Part shown: positions 26,507-35,500 of the stretch, one piece after another | Position numbering within the stretch: position 1 is the first letter of the stretch | Layout: each line of letters opens with the position of its first letter | NCBI GenBank assembly: GCA_013289875.1 | Contig: JABCZC010000016.1 | Coordinates: 1 to 64,000 of the forward strand | Length of the DNA stretch: 64,000 nt | Direction of reading: 5' to 3' | Source: Acidobacteriota bacterium | GTDB lineage: Bacteria > Acidobacteriota > Terriglobia > Terriglobales > Acidobacteriaceae | The notes under the pieces: model-generated | The model's input: the letters and a program-made list of their open reading frames with translations, nothing else | Database searches by the model: none | Told to the model about the DNA's origin: nothing | Program-made: the position numbers and the translations under genes

Positions 26507-27373
26507 CTACTGCTTCGTCTCCAGCGGATGCTGCGCATCCTTGTAGAACTGGTTCTGCAGCTCGAGACTGACGTTATCCGCCTTGACCGCTTTGATCACG
26601 TTGGCGATTGCATCTTCCCAAGCCTTCATATCGAACTCGCCCAGTTCCTTTGTTGCCAGGCTGCCGTCGCCCGAGTAGTGATTGGGAAACCGCGCATACC
26701 ACCAGATGCCCGTATACACGCCGTCCGGCAGATGCTGCCGGGCTTGGTCCGCGCCTGATTCCTGATTCGCGCGGTCCTGATGCACAAGGTCCGGCCGCGA
26801 TGCCATCGTGTGCGCCGTCTCCGACTCACCGGCATGCATATCGACCTTCGAATGAAGCGGCGGACGCCCAAGCAGGTTCGACGGCGACCAGCGGTAGACG
26901 TAAACCACATAGTCATGCGGAGTTTGTAACTGTGACTGAGCAAAAAATGGAAGCAGGCTTTCGTTTCCGCCGTGCCCGTTGACGATCACGATCTTCTTGC
27001 ATCCGTTGCGTGCCATCTCATCGGTGGTTTCCTGCAGCAGGTCGAGTTGCATGTGCATGCTGTAGGAAACCGTCCCCGGTTGCTGCCGCGCCTCTGCAAT
27101 CTGGCCAAAATAATACGGCGGAAAGATCACTGTGTACTCCTGCTGCGCGGCGTGCTCAACGGCGTAGCGCACGTTGATCAGGTCTGTGCCCAGCGGCAGG
27201 TGCGGACCATGTTTTTCGATAATGCCGAACGGCAGCACGCAAACACCCTGCGCCTGGTGAATGGCCGCGATAAAGTCCGGCCCCGTCAGCTCTTCCCACT
27301 TCGTCGACAATCCGGTCTGGCTCCACGCCGGAGCCACAGCGGCCATCATCAGCAATGCAATCCACCTGCGCAC
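26507..27373 (-). CDS. Exported creatininase-family amidohydrolase
   Basis: 288 aa. Residues 1-18 are a signal peptide (MRRWIALLMMAAVAPAWS). The metal-binding motifs of the creatininase family are present: FGIIEKHGPHLPLGTD (Glu53, His55, Asp64), IVNGHGGNESLL and MHAGESET, enough for a two-metal active site. Family members open cyclic or linear amides (creatinine, formamides in F420/riboflavin and mycofactocin pathways). The substrate here is unknown, and export suggests a periplasmic one. It stands alone between the antitoxin and the divergent membrane-protein operon. Confidence 0.88.
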   Translation of the reverse strand: MRRWIALLMMAAVAPAWSQTGLSTKWEELTGPDFIAAIHQAQGVCVLPFGIIEKHGPHLPLGTDLINVRYAVEHAAQQEYTVIFPPYYFGQIAEARQQPGTVSYSMHMQLDLLQETTDEMARNGCKKIVIVNGHGGNESLLPFFAQSQLQTPHDYVVYVYRWSPSNLLGRPPLHSKVDMHAGESETAHTMASRPDLVHQDRANQESGADQARQHLPDGVYTGIWWYARFPNHYSGDGSLATKELGEFDMKAWEDAIANVIKAVKADNVSLELQNQFYKDAQHPLETKQ

Positions 27374-27458
27374 AAAGCCTCCTCGTCATTCCATGCCATC
27401 ATAACTGGCGCCTGCCTGACGCTGTATCCTATCTTCATCATCGAAGTCTGGAAGGTCC

Positions 27459-28634
27459 ATGGCCACTCTTACCACCGCAAGCCCCTCCGGCACAAACGTC
27501 CGGATTCCCTGGTATCTTTGGTGCGCCGCTCTCGCCGTCACCTCCGTCACCATCGGAGCGCACTGGGATGTCTCGTGGCATCGCTCCATCGGCCGCGACA
27601 CCTTCTGGACCCCGGCCCACATGGCAATCTATCTCTGCGGAGTTCTCGCCGGCATTTGGAGTGGCTATCTGATTCTCTTCACTACGTTCCTTCGGCCGCC
27701 GCAAATGGTCGCCTCTTCCGTCCGCGTCTTCGGCCTGCGAGGACCCTTCGGAGCCTTCCTCGCAGCCTGGGGAGGCGTCGCCATGCTTACCTCCGCGCCC
27801 TTCGATAACTGGTGGCACAACGCCTATGGCCTCGACGTCAAGATAGTGTCGCCGCCGCACGCCGTGCTCATGCTGGGCATCTGGGCCGTGTGCCTTGGTG
27901 CACTCTTCCTACTCGTTGCCGCCATGAACCGCGCAGAGGCCGCCGCCGGCCCTCAGAGCGCACAGTTCCGCCATCTGCAATGGCTCATGATTTATCTCTC
28001 CGGCCTGCTGCTTGTGCTTTCCATGTTTTTCCGTATGGAGTACACCTGGGACGTCTATCTGCACAGCGCCAGCGCCTATATTGTCTGCACTCTGGGTACG
28101 CCGCTTTACTTTGCCGCCATTCACGTCGCCTCGCGCAACCGCTGGGCCGCAACTTCGATCGCCGCCTTCTACACCCTCTTTGTTTGCGGGCTTATCCTCA
28201 TTCTCCCGCTCTTTCCCGCGGAGCCCAAGCTGGGGCCGGTTTATCGGCATCTCACACAATTCATTCCTCCCAAGTTTCCGCTGCTCTTGATCATTCCCGC
28301 CATCGCCATCGACCTGCTGCTCACCTACGCGAAAGAGTGGAAGCCCTGGATCATCGCGATCGCGGCCGGTCCCATCTTCGTGCTGACTCTCGTTGCCGCT
28401 GAGTGGCCTTTTGCCGACTTCCTGATGACCAAAACTGCAGCCAATCGCTTCTTCGGAACTGGCTATGTCGACTACGGCATGCCTCCCACCTCAAAAGATG
28501 TCCTGCGCCAATTTGTTGAGCCCGAACAGGGCATTGTGCTTTGGAAGGGCCTCTTCATGGCGATGCTTTACGCCATGGTCTTCACCTGGTTGGGGCTCGC
28601 ACTGGGCCGCTGGATGAAGAAACTGCAACGATGA
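27459..28634 (+). CDS. Polytopic membrane protein of unknown function
   Basis: 391 aa with about ten hydrophobic segments (for example LWCAALAVTSVTIGAHWDV, HMAIYLCGVLAGIWSGYLIL, AVLMLGIWAVCLGALFLLVA, ALFLLVAAMNR and MAMLYAMVFTWLGLALG at the C-terminus). Conserved-looking His and Trp residues lie near the membrane face (GAHWDVSWHR, TPAHMAIY, DNWWHNAYG). No transporter family is recognised. The stop overlaps the next gene's start in ATGA (28631-28634), so the two are translationally coupled and probably act together. Its downstream partner is His/Met-rich and exported, so I infer a possible metal (copper-like) handling or redox role, without direct proof. Confidence 0.75.
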   Translation: MATLTTASPSGTNVRIPWYLWCAALAVTSVTIGAHWDVSWHRSIGRDTFWTPAHMAIYLCGVLAGIWSGYLILFTTFLRPPQMVASSVRVFGLRGPFGAFLAAWGGVAMLTSAPFDNWWHNAYGLDVKIVSPPHAVLMLGIWAVCLGALFLLVAAMNRAEAAAGPQSAQFRHLQWLMIYLSGLLLVLSMFFRMEYTWDVYLHSASAYIVCTLGTPLYFAAIHVASRNRWAATSIAAFYTLFVCGLILILPLFPAEPKLGPVYRHLTQFIPPKFPLLLIIPAIAIDLLLTYAKEWKPWIIAIAAGPIFVLTLVAAEWPFADFLMTKTAANRFFGTGYVDYGMPPTSKDVLRQFVEPEQGIVLWKGLFMAMLYAMVFTWLGLALGRWMKKLQR

Positions 28635-30175
28635 TAAACAAACGCCGCCTGCCCATACTGGTCCTTCTCGCGATCGCACCGCTGGCTTTCGTTCCGCTGG
28701 CAGCCCGCGCTCATGTAGGCAGCCCCGACGTCTACGTCGAGGGCAATGCTGGTCCTTATAAGCTCTCTGTCGTGGTCCGCCCGCCGCTCGTCATTCCCGG
28801 TGTTGCGGATATCGAGGTGCGGTCCCAGACCTCCGGCATCGACCGCGTCGAGATTACGCCCATTCCGCTCACGGGGGAAGGCTCAAAGCATCCACCGGTG
28901 CCGGACGCGATGCAGCGGCCATCTGCCGATGCTCAATACTTCGCCGGCCATCTTTGGATCATGGCAACCGGTTCATGGCAGATCCGTTTCTTTGTAAGCG
29001 GGAATCAAGGCCCCGGAGTCTTCTCGGTCCCAGTCCCCGCGACGGCGATGGGCACACGCAAAATGGAGCGCGGCCTTGGCACGATCCTCGCCTTCCTCGG
29101 CGTTGTTCTTTTTCTCGGACTGGTCGGCATCATTGGAGCGGCCGCGCGCGAAGCGCAACTCACGCCAGGCGCGGAAGCGCCGTCCGTTCCACGCCGCCGC
29201 GCTTATGTCGCCATGGCGGTTGCATTTGTGGTGCTTCTTGCCGCCATTGTTCTCGGGAACAAGTGGTGGGGCGCGGAAGCCGCGGACTATCGCCACTACA
29301 TCTACAAGCCGCTTGAAATGCAGGCGCAGCTCCAGCCAGGCAATGTCCTCGATCTCAAGTTATCCGACCCCGGCTGGGTCAAACAGCGCCAGTTGGACGA
29401 CTTCATCCCCGACCACAACCACCTTATGCACCTATATATGCTGCGCTGGCCTGCGATGGATGTCGTCTTCCACCTGCATCCCGAGCAAGTTGGCACTGGG
29501 GAATTTCAACTCCTTCTCCCGACTATTCCAAAGGGAGAATACCGGCTCTACGCGGACGTCGTTCACGCTAATGGATTTCCGGAGACGCTCATCTCTTCGA
29601 TCAGGCTGCCCTACATTGCGGGTCGCGCTCTCGCCGGCGACGACGCCGAAGGAACTTCCGTTGCGCTTAAGTATTTGGGCGTGGCGACCCAGACCACCGC
29701 AAGTTATAAGTTGCCCGACGGCTACACAATGACCTGGAAGCGCCCGGATACGCTGGTCGCAAAATCGCCCTACGATTTCACCTTCGAGCTGCTCGATCCC
29801 AATGACCAACCCGCCAGTGATATGGCGCTCTACATGGGCATGCCAGGCCACGCCGCCTTCGTCAAAACCGACGGAAGCGTCTTCGCGCACATCCATCCCT
29901 CAGGTTCGGCCTCCATGGCTGCTCTCATGATTGCCCAATCCCAGAACGACCAGATACAGGGCACTTCGCCATCCCAAGAGATGAAGAGCCTGGATATGAA
30001 GAGCATGCCCGGAATGGGCATGAATCAGGGCGCCCCGCCCAGCACGGTCAGTTTTCCGTATGGATTTCCCAGCGCGGGAACCTATCGGATCTTCGTTCAG
30101 ATGAAGCACGGAAATATGATTGAAACCGGCGTTTTTGACGCCACTGTTCAGGCGTCGTCAGAAAAGAAACAGTAA
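28631..30175 (+). CDS. Exported, membrane-anchored His/Met-rich protein
   Basis: 514 aa. The start is ATG 28631, overlapping the previous stop; an in-frame start at 28541 would lie inside the neighbour. It has an N-terminal signal sequence (RRLPILVLLAIAPLAFVPLA), a first beta-rich extracytoplasmic domain, two membrane spans near residues 140-165 and 185-210 (LGTILAFLGVVLFLGLVGII; VAMAVAFVVLLAAIVLG), and a second large periplasmic part. That part holds DHNHLMHLYM, VVFHLHPEQ, LYMGMPGHAAFV, FAHIHPSG and SMPGMGMNQG, a dense set of His and Met suited to copper or another soft metal. I recognise the MGMPGHAAFV...FAHIHP segment as recurrent in predicted metal-resistance proteins, but the function is unproven. 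Confidence 0.72.
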   Translation: MINKRRLPILVLLAIAPLAFVPLAARAHVGSPDVYVEGNAGPYKLSVVVRPPLVIPGVADIEVRSQTSGIDRVEITPIPLTGEGSKHPPVPDAMQRPSADAQYFAGHLWIMATGSWQIRFFVSGNQGPGVFSVPVPATAMGTRKMERGLGTILAFLGVVLFLGLVGIIGAAAREAQLTPGAEAPSVPRRRAYVAMAVAFVVLLAAIVLGNKWWGAEAADYRHYIYKPLEMQAQLQPGNVLDLKLSDPGWVKQRQLDDFIPDHNHLMHLYMLRWPAMDVVFHLHPEQVGTGEFQLLLPTIPKGEYRLYADVVHANGFPETLISSIRLPYIAGRALAGDDAEGTSVALKYLGVATQTTASYKLPDGYTMTWKRPDTLVAKSPYDFTFELLDPNDQPASDMALYMGMPGHAAFVKTDGSVFAHIHPSGSASMAALMIAQSQNDQIQGTSPSQEMKSLDMKSMPGMGMNQGAPPSTVSFPYGFPSAGTYRIFVQMKHGNMIETGVFDATVQASSEKKQ

Positions 30176-30204
30176 TGGGCACGATCTGGGTCAAAAAAAG
30201 AGAA

Positions 30205-30244
30205 TGTCATCCTGAGCGAAGCGGAGCGGAATCGAAGTATCTGC
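30205..30244 (+). repeat. Dispersed TGTCATCCTGAGCGAAGC repeat, intergenic copy
   Basis: TGTCATCCTGAGCGAAGCGG followed by AGCGGAATCGAAGTATCTGC, 30 nt after the metal-protein operon. It matches a short element I remember as scattered through Acidobacteria intergenic regions. A second copy lies inside nrdJ. No terminal repeats or coding content. Confidence 0.6.
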
Positions 30245-30303
30245 TTTGTATTCTCAAGTACCGCGAGTATCTGACACGTTCCCATCAAACAAATCAACAA
30301 CTG

Positions 30304-31266
30304 TTACGAATTCATGCGGCCAGGCCAGAGCAGGCGCAACCGTCTCTGTGCGACTGTAATCGTTGCCCGTTCTAGGCCAATCACTTCGCCATCCGCCTCG
30401 ATCAACAAGGGGGTTTGATAATCGTAGTCCGGCACCGGACTGCACACCACCATGCTCGCATCGTCAAACTGAGCGTATGGAAGGCTCGAATTGCCATTGC
30501 TCCTGCGTGTCACCAGAGCATGAAAACTGGCGTGCACCAATCCCGCGCGACTCGTCTCGCGCACGCTCGCCACGCGGAGCTGCGGCTTCAACAGATCGCC
30601 CCCGGCTCGCCACAAGTTGACCGCGGGCACCCGCAGGGCAATTGCTTCGTTGGCCCGAAAGCGGCGCACTTCGCCGCCAGTGGTCGTCACTTCGAAATCG
30701 AAAGGTTCGATCGGATGCTGAACCAGCAGCCGCACACCGCCGGCGTAGTAGGCGAACGGACCGCCCACCCGTTTCCCCGTTCCCGTCGGGGCCAGATTCA
30801 TCAGCGCTGCGTGCACACCCATGCCTGCTGCAATCGTGAAGTACCAATTCTTGTCCTTCACGTGGCCGGGAGTTTTGCACACGATCTTGCCCAGCGGTAT
30901 CGACGTCGCGTTCGCGTGCATTTGCGCCAGCGCCGCTGCCAGGGGTTCTCGCGGCAAACGCAGGTTCTGCGCCAGCACGTTGCCTGTGCCGAAAGGAATC
31001 ACGCCGAGGGCAGCCTCAGACCCCGCCACGCCCTGGATCACCTGGAAAATTGTGCCGTCGCCGCCGCAGACGAAGATTGTGTCGAAGCCGCTCGCTACCG
31101 CATCCTGGGCCTGTTCGCCTGCCGAGTGCGCGGAGAGCGTATCCTGCATCTCGACCACGCAGCCCGAGCCTCGCAGCAACTCGGCCACGCGATCGACCGT
31201 CGCGCGCCGGCCACGGCGCTCCATCAGCAGCGGATTGAGAAAGAAAAGAACACGGCGCATGTCCAA
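30304..31266 (-). CDS. Diacylglycerol-kinase-family lipid kinase (YegS/DagK-like)
   Basis: 320 aa with the ATP-binding diacylglycerol kinase catalytic fold: NPLLMERRGRR near the N-terminus, the GGDGT nucleotide motif (residues 68-72), and VIPFGTGNVLAQNLRLP, the usual GTGNxxA signature. The C-terminal half is the beta-sandwich domain with the ADGE motif (LIEADGEVIGL). The family phosphorylates lipids such as diacylglycerol, ceramide or undecaprenol with ATP; specificity cannot be told. It is 109 nt downstream of the nitroreductase on the same strand. Two start Mets (first and third residue) are equally possible. Confidence 0.9.
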   Translation of the reverse strand: MDMRRVLFFLNPLLMERRGRRATVDRVAELLRGSGCVVEMQDTLSAHSAGEQAQDAVASGFDTIFVCGGDGTIFQVIQGVAGSEAALGVIPFGTGNVLAQNLRLPREPLAAALAQMHANATSIPLGKIVCKTPGHVKDKNWYFTIAAGMGVHAALMNLAPTGTGKRVGGPFAYYAGGVRLLVQHPIEPFDFEVTTTGGEVRRFRANEAIALRVPAVNLWRAGGDLLKPQLRVASVRETSRAGLVHASFHALVTRRSNGNSSLPYAQFDDASMVVCSPVPDYDYQTPLLIEADGEVIGLERATITVAQRRLRLLWPGRMNS

Positions 31267-31375
31267 AAGATGAGAGTATGCGCCGGATTCCTCAGTGTGC
31301 GATGAATAAAAGATGAGAAGCTACCCAGGAGAATCCTCAGAGTGAACAGGGCGAATTTCCGAAGGGGAAGTGACC

Positions 31376-31993
31376 TTAGAGCTTCGCCGGCTCTCCCCAC
31401 TCCGCGAGCACAATCTCATGCAGCGGCTTCCGCTGGCGCGGAGACATTTCCTGCTCCAGCAACCCCTCCGGCAGCCCATCAACATCTCCCAGGTGCCCCA
31501 GCGCTGTCACCGCGCCAATCGCATAGTTTTCGGGGATGCCGAAGGCAGCGCGCGCCTTCTCCTGATTGAACCCGGCCATCGAATGCCCATGCAGCCTCAG
31601 CTTGGTCGCCTGCAGCACCAGGTAGGCTGTTGCCGCACCCGTATCGTGGATCGCGAAGTGGTTCGGTGCTCCGTTATGCGCGAACGACTTGCTCGCGACC
31701 GACAAAATCAGCACCGGCGCACTCTTCGCCCATCCCTGGTTGAACTCGACAAGGCTGTCGAAAATCTTCTGGTAGGTCGCATCGCCGCGATGACCGACGA
31801 AAAACCGCCACGGCTGCTCGTTGTACGAAGACGCAGCCCACCGCGCCGCCTCGAAAATCTTCTTGAGATCCTCCGCGGCGACAGGTCTATGAGAAAATGC
31901 CCGCGGACTCCAGCGTGCCAGAATCTCTTCGATCACGCCCGGTATCATAGGCGCATGCTTTATCTGCTCAATCTCTTCCGCTGTATGGGACAA
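31376..31993 (-). CDS. Nitroreductase-family FMN oxidoreductase
   Basis: 205 aa, FMN-dependent. I placed the start at the TTG codon 31991-31993 (SHTAEEIEQIKHAPMIPGVI) because homology begins there and GAGGAG lies 7 nt upstream; the open frame runs on to 32299 without family resemblance. Motifs are ARWSPRAFSHRPV and AARWAASSYNEQPWRFFV (FMN phosphate and ring contacts), DTGAATAYLVLQATKLRLHGHSMAGF, and IGAVTALGHLGD. The family reduces nitroaromatics, quinones or other electron acceptors with NAD(P)H. It is upstream of the lipid kinase on the same strand, possibly cotranscribed. Confidence 0.87.
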   Translation of the reverse strand: MSHTAEEIEQIKHAPMIPGVIEEILARWSPRAFSHRPVAAEDLKKIFEAARWAASSYNEQPWRFFVGHRGDATYQKIFDSLVEFNQGWAKSAPVLILSVASKSFAHNGAPNHFAIHDTGAATAYLVLQATKLRLHGHSMAGFNQEKARAAFGIPENYAIGAVTALGHLGDVDGLPEGLLEQEMSPRQRKPLHEIVLAEWGEPAKL

Positions 31994-32322
31994 GGGATCG
32001 CTCCTCGGGGAAAGTGTTCTCCGCTGCGCCTTTAGATTCACTACATTTCCCGGCGGACGCAAGCGATTCCCGAATTGGGCGTGTTCTCCACATCTCCCAC
32101 AGCCATCCACAGTCACGGCCTGATTTCTGCCTTGCTGCCTCCTCTCCCCGGCGCGTAGCCTGCGAAGAGTGCCAGGGTTTCGCCGTTCAGCGCTTTTCGG
32201 CCCAGAGTTGGCGGAAAATCCGCTCTCCGAACCCTCCTCACCCGCGGCCGGCGCGGCTCCCGGCGATTCTCCACAGCCAATGTCCCAAAAATGAAGCACT
32301 GGGTTACCAATTTGAATCTAAA
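31994..32322. other. Spacer between divergent nitroreductase and nrdJ, no supported gene
   Basis: The open minus-strand frame continues through this stretch but lacks homology and initiates within low-complexity Arg/Gly sequence. I see no RNA gene. The nrdJ regulatory sites begin at 32323. Confidence 0.4.
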
Positions 32323-32338
32323 ATACAAGATATTGTGG
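32323..32338 (+). promoter_or_regulatory. NrdR-like box upstream of nrdJ
   Basis: ATACAAGATATTGTGG matches 13 of 16 positions of the NrdR consensus ACACWATATATWGTGT and lies 7 bp before the -35 of the proposed nrdJ promoter. NrdR is the ATP/dATP-sensing repressor of ribonucleotide reductase genes. Only one clear box is visible, whereas pairs are usual. Confidence 0.6.
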
Positions 32339-32345
32339 TTCTGGC

Positions 32346-32374
32346 TTGACACCCACAACCAAGAGCGGTACTTT
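32346..32374 (+). promoter_or_regulatory. Candidate nrdJ promoter
   Basis: TTGACA (32346-32351), 17-bp spacer, TACTTT (32369-32374). The perfect -35 and the adjoining NrdR-like box support assignment to nrdJ, giving a leader of ~215 nt. I could not find a cobalamin riboswitch in it. Confidence 0.55.
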
Positions 32375-32594
32375 CCCACTTGCGGCCCTATAAATTTACC
32401 GCAGGTTCACAGGGAATTGAGCTCACCTTCCAGCCTCATCCGCAAGTCGCACGTTGACTGGAAGATGACTCCCGCAGACTCACTCTTGTGGAGATTTTCA
32501 AGCGGCAACGGTTCTGATTTTTGCCGCCGAACCAGGACATAAACCCGCCGTTGTGCGGGCATCCCAATTCGTAGCACCCCTGTGAAGGAGCACC

Positions 32595-35500
32595 ATGGCC
32601 GAGGCCACCAGGAAATCCGTTATCACCGCCGCCCCGAGCGCCGGACAAGCCGCCTCCCCGAACGCAGCCCAGACCGTCTCGAAGACCCAGCCGGCCCTGC
32701 GCTTCGAGCGCTTCTTCTCGAAGCCCACGGTTTCGCCCTACGACGAAGTTCAGTGGGAGCGCCGCACTGCCCTCATCACCGACGCCACAGGCAGGGCGAT
32801 CTTCGAGCAGAAGGATGTCGAGGTGCCCATCGACTGGTCCATGACCGCGACCAACATCGTCGCCAGCAAGTATCTCCATGGCCAGCTCGACACGCCGCAG
32901 CGCGAAACCGGAGTTCGCCAGCTCATCGCCCGTGTCGCCGAGACCGTCCGCGACTGGGGCCTAGCCGGCGGATACTTCGCCACCGCTGAAGACGCCGCGA
33001 TATTTCACGACGAACTCGTCCACTTGCTCGTGACGCAGAAGGTCGCCTTCAACTCACCCGTCTGGTTTAACGTGGGATGCGACCGCCTTGAGCCCGAGTC
33101 CGACGCCCAGAACTGGCACTGGAACGCGCATACCTGCGCCGTCGAGTTCTCCGTCACCGGCTACCGCACACCGCAGTGCTCCGCCTGCTTTATCAACGCG
33201 GTCGACGACTCGCTCGACTCCATCCTGACTCTGGCCAAGACCGAAGGCATGCTCTTCAAGTGGGGCTCGGGCACAGGCACGAACCTGTCTACCCTGCGCG
33301 GGTCAATGGAGCAATTGTCAGGTGGTGGCACCGCCTCCGGCCCGCTCAGCTTCATGCGCGGATTCGACGCCTTCGCCGGTGTCATCAAGTCCGGCGGCAA
33401 GACGCGCCGCGCCGCCAAGATGGTCATCCTTAACGTCGACCATCCCGACATCCTCGACTTCGTCGAGTGCAAGATGAAGGAAGAGGCCAAGGCCTGGGCT
33501 CTCATGCGCGAGGGCTACGATGGCTCTTCGGGCCCCGACTCGGAGGCCTACAGCTCCATCTTCTTCCAGAACGCGAATAACTCTGTTCGCGTCACCGACG
33601 AGTTCATGCGGGCGTTTGAGCGCGATGGCGAGTTCACCACGTACACTGTGAAGGACCACAAGCCGGTCGAGACGCGCAAGGCGCGCGAGATCATGCACAA
33701 GATCGCCGAAGCCACCTGGCAGTGCGGCGACCCCGGCATGCAGTACGACACCACCATCAACAAGTGGCACACGTCGAAGAACACGGCGCGCATCAACGCC
33801 TCCAATCCCTGCTCGGAGTACATGTTCCTCGACAACTCGGCCTGCAACCTGGCCAGTTTCAACCTGCTCAAATTCGTAACACCGTCAGGCACATTTGATA
33901 TCGAGGCCTATCGTAACGCTATCGACATCATGATCACGGCCATGGATATCCTGGTCGATAACTCCGGATACCCCACCGAATCGATCGCCAAGAATTCGCA
34001 CGACTACCGTCCGCTCGGCCTGGGATACGCCAACCTCGGCGCGCTGCTCATGTCGTTCGGGCTGCCTTACGACTCGGACGCCGGACGCGACTTCGCCGCC
34101 ACCCTCACCGCTATCATGTGCGGCGAGGCGTACCTGCAGTCCTCGCGTATTGCGGAGAAGTGCCCGCCGCTCGCTTCCGCCACTTCGCTCACCGCCAGCG
34201 TCGATCACGAGGGCGGAGCCTGCCCCGGCTACTACGTCAACCGCGAGCCTTTCCTCGATGTCATCCGCATGCACCGCGCCGAAGTCAACAATATAGGCAA
34301 GTCGAAAACGAGTGCCGAGCCCTTTACCGCGCCCCAACTCGACGCCCTCATCGACGCCAGCCGCGATTGCTGGGACAAGGCTCTCGCCCACGGCGAGAAG
34401 CACGGCTACCGCAACTCACAGGTCACCGTCCTCGCGCCCACCGGCACCATCGGCTTCATGATGGATTGCGACACCACCGGCATCGAGCCCGATCTCGCGC
34501 TCGTGAAGTACAAGAAGCTCGTCGGCGGCGGCATGATCAAGATCGTTAACAACACCGTGCCCGCCGCTCTCTTCAAGCTCGGCTACAACAACGACGAGGT
34601 CGACGCCATCGTCAGCTACATCGACGCCACGGGAACCATTGAGGGCGCGCCCGGCATCAAGCCCGAGCACCTGGCCTGCTTCGATTGCTCCTTCAAACCC
34701 TCCAAGGGCACGCGCTCCATTCACTACATGGGCCACATCAAGATGATGGCCGCCGCGCAGCCATTCCTCTCCGGAGCCATCTCGAAGACCGTCAACCTGC
34801 CCCACGACTGCACCATCGACGACATCGCCGAGGCTTACCTCGAGTCATGGCGTCAGGGGCTGAAGGCCGTCGCCATCTATCGCGACGGATCGAAGGGCGC
34901 GCAGCCGCTCAACGTCTCCGACGGCAAGGGAGCCAAGGCGATCAAGGGCGCGGCAGCCGATGAGACTGTAAATGCCGCTGCGGACCGCGTCCTTGCTGCG
35001 CTCTCCGCCGGCAAGACCGCGCCGGAAGCGGACGTGAAAACCCTCGAAGGCAAGATCTCCGAGAAGATCGAGGTCACGGCGAAGTCCGTCCTCGACGCCA
35101 CTAGCGCTTTCACCACCGTGCTTGGCTCAATCACGCGAAGCACTCCGCCGTCCGCGCAGGACCAGGACCATAGCGCTCCACCGCGCGCCGTGCGTCATCG
35201 CCTGCCCGAAGAGCGCGCCTCGCTCACCCACAAATTCGGCATCGCCGGACATGAGGGCTACATCACCGTCGGTCTCTACCCCAACGGGCAGCCCGGCGAA
35301 ATCTTCATCAAGATGGCCAAGGAAGGCTCGACCGTCTCCGGCCTCATGGACAGTTTCGCCACTGCCGTCTCGCTCGCCCTGCAGCACGGAGTCCCGCTCA
35401 AAGTCCTGTGTGAGAAGTTCGCGCACTCCCGCTTCGAGCCCTCCGGCTGGACCGGCAACGAACACATCGGCTACGCCAAGTCCATTATGGATTACATCTT

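Noticed and set aside
26450-26758. A plus-strand frame after the Phd antitoxin as its toxin
   Set aside because: It lies opposite the creatininase gene, is Leu/Arg-rich without PIN or Doc motifs, and has no start signal.
31994-32299. N-terminal extension of the nitroreductase to 32299
   Set aside because: The extra 102 codons are Arg/Gly-rich without family resemblance; the TTG at 31991-31993 with GAGGAG fits homologues.
32375-32594. Possible cobalamin riboswitch before nrdJ
   Set aside because: No B12-box-like sequence or fold was found; control seems to be by the NrdR-like box.
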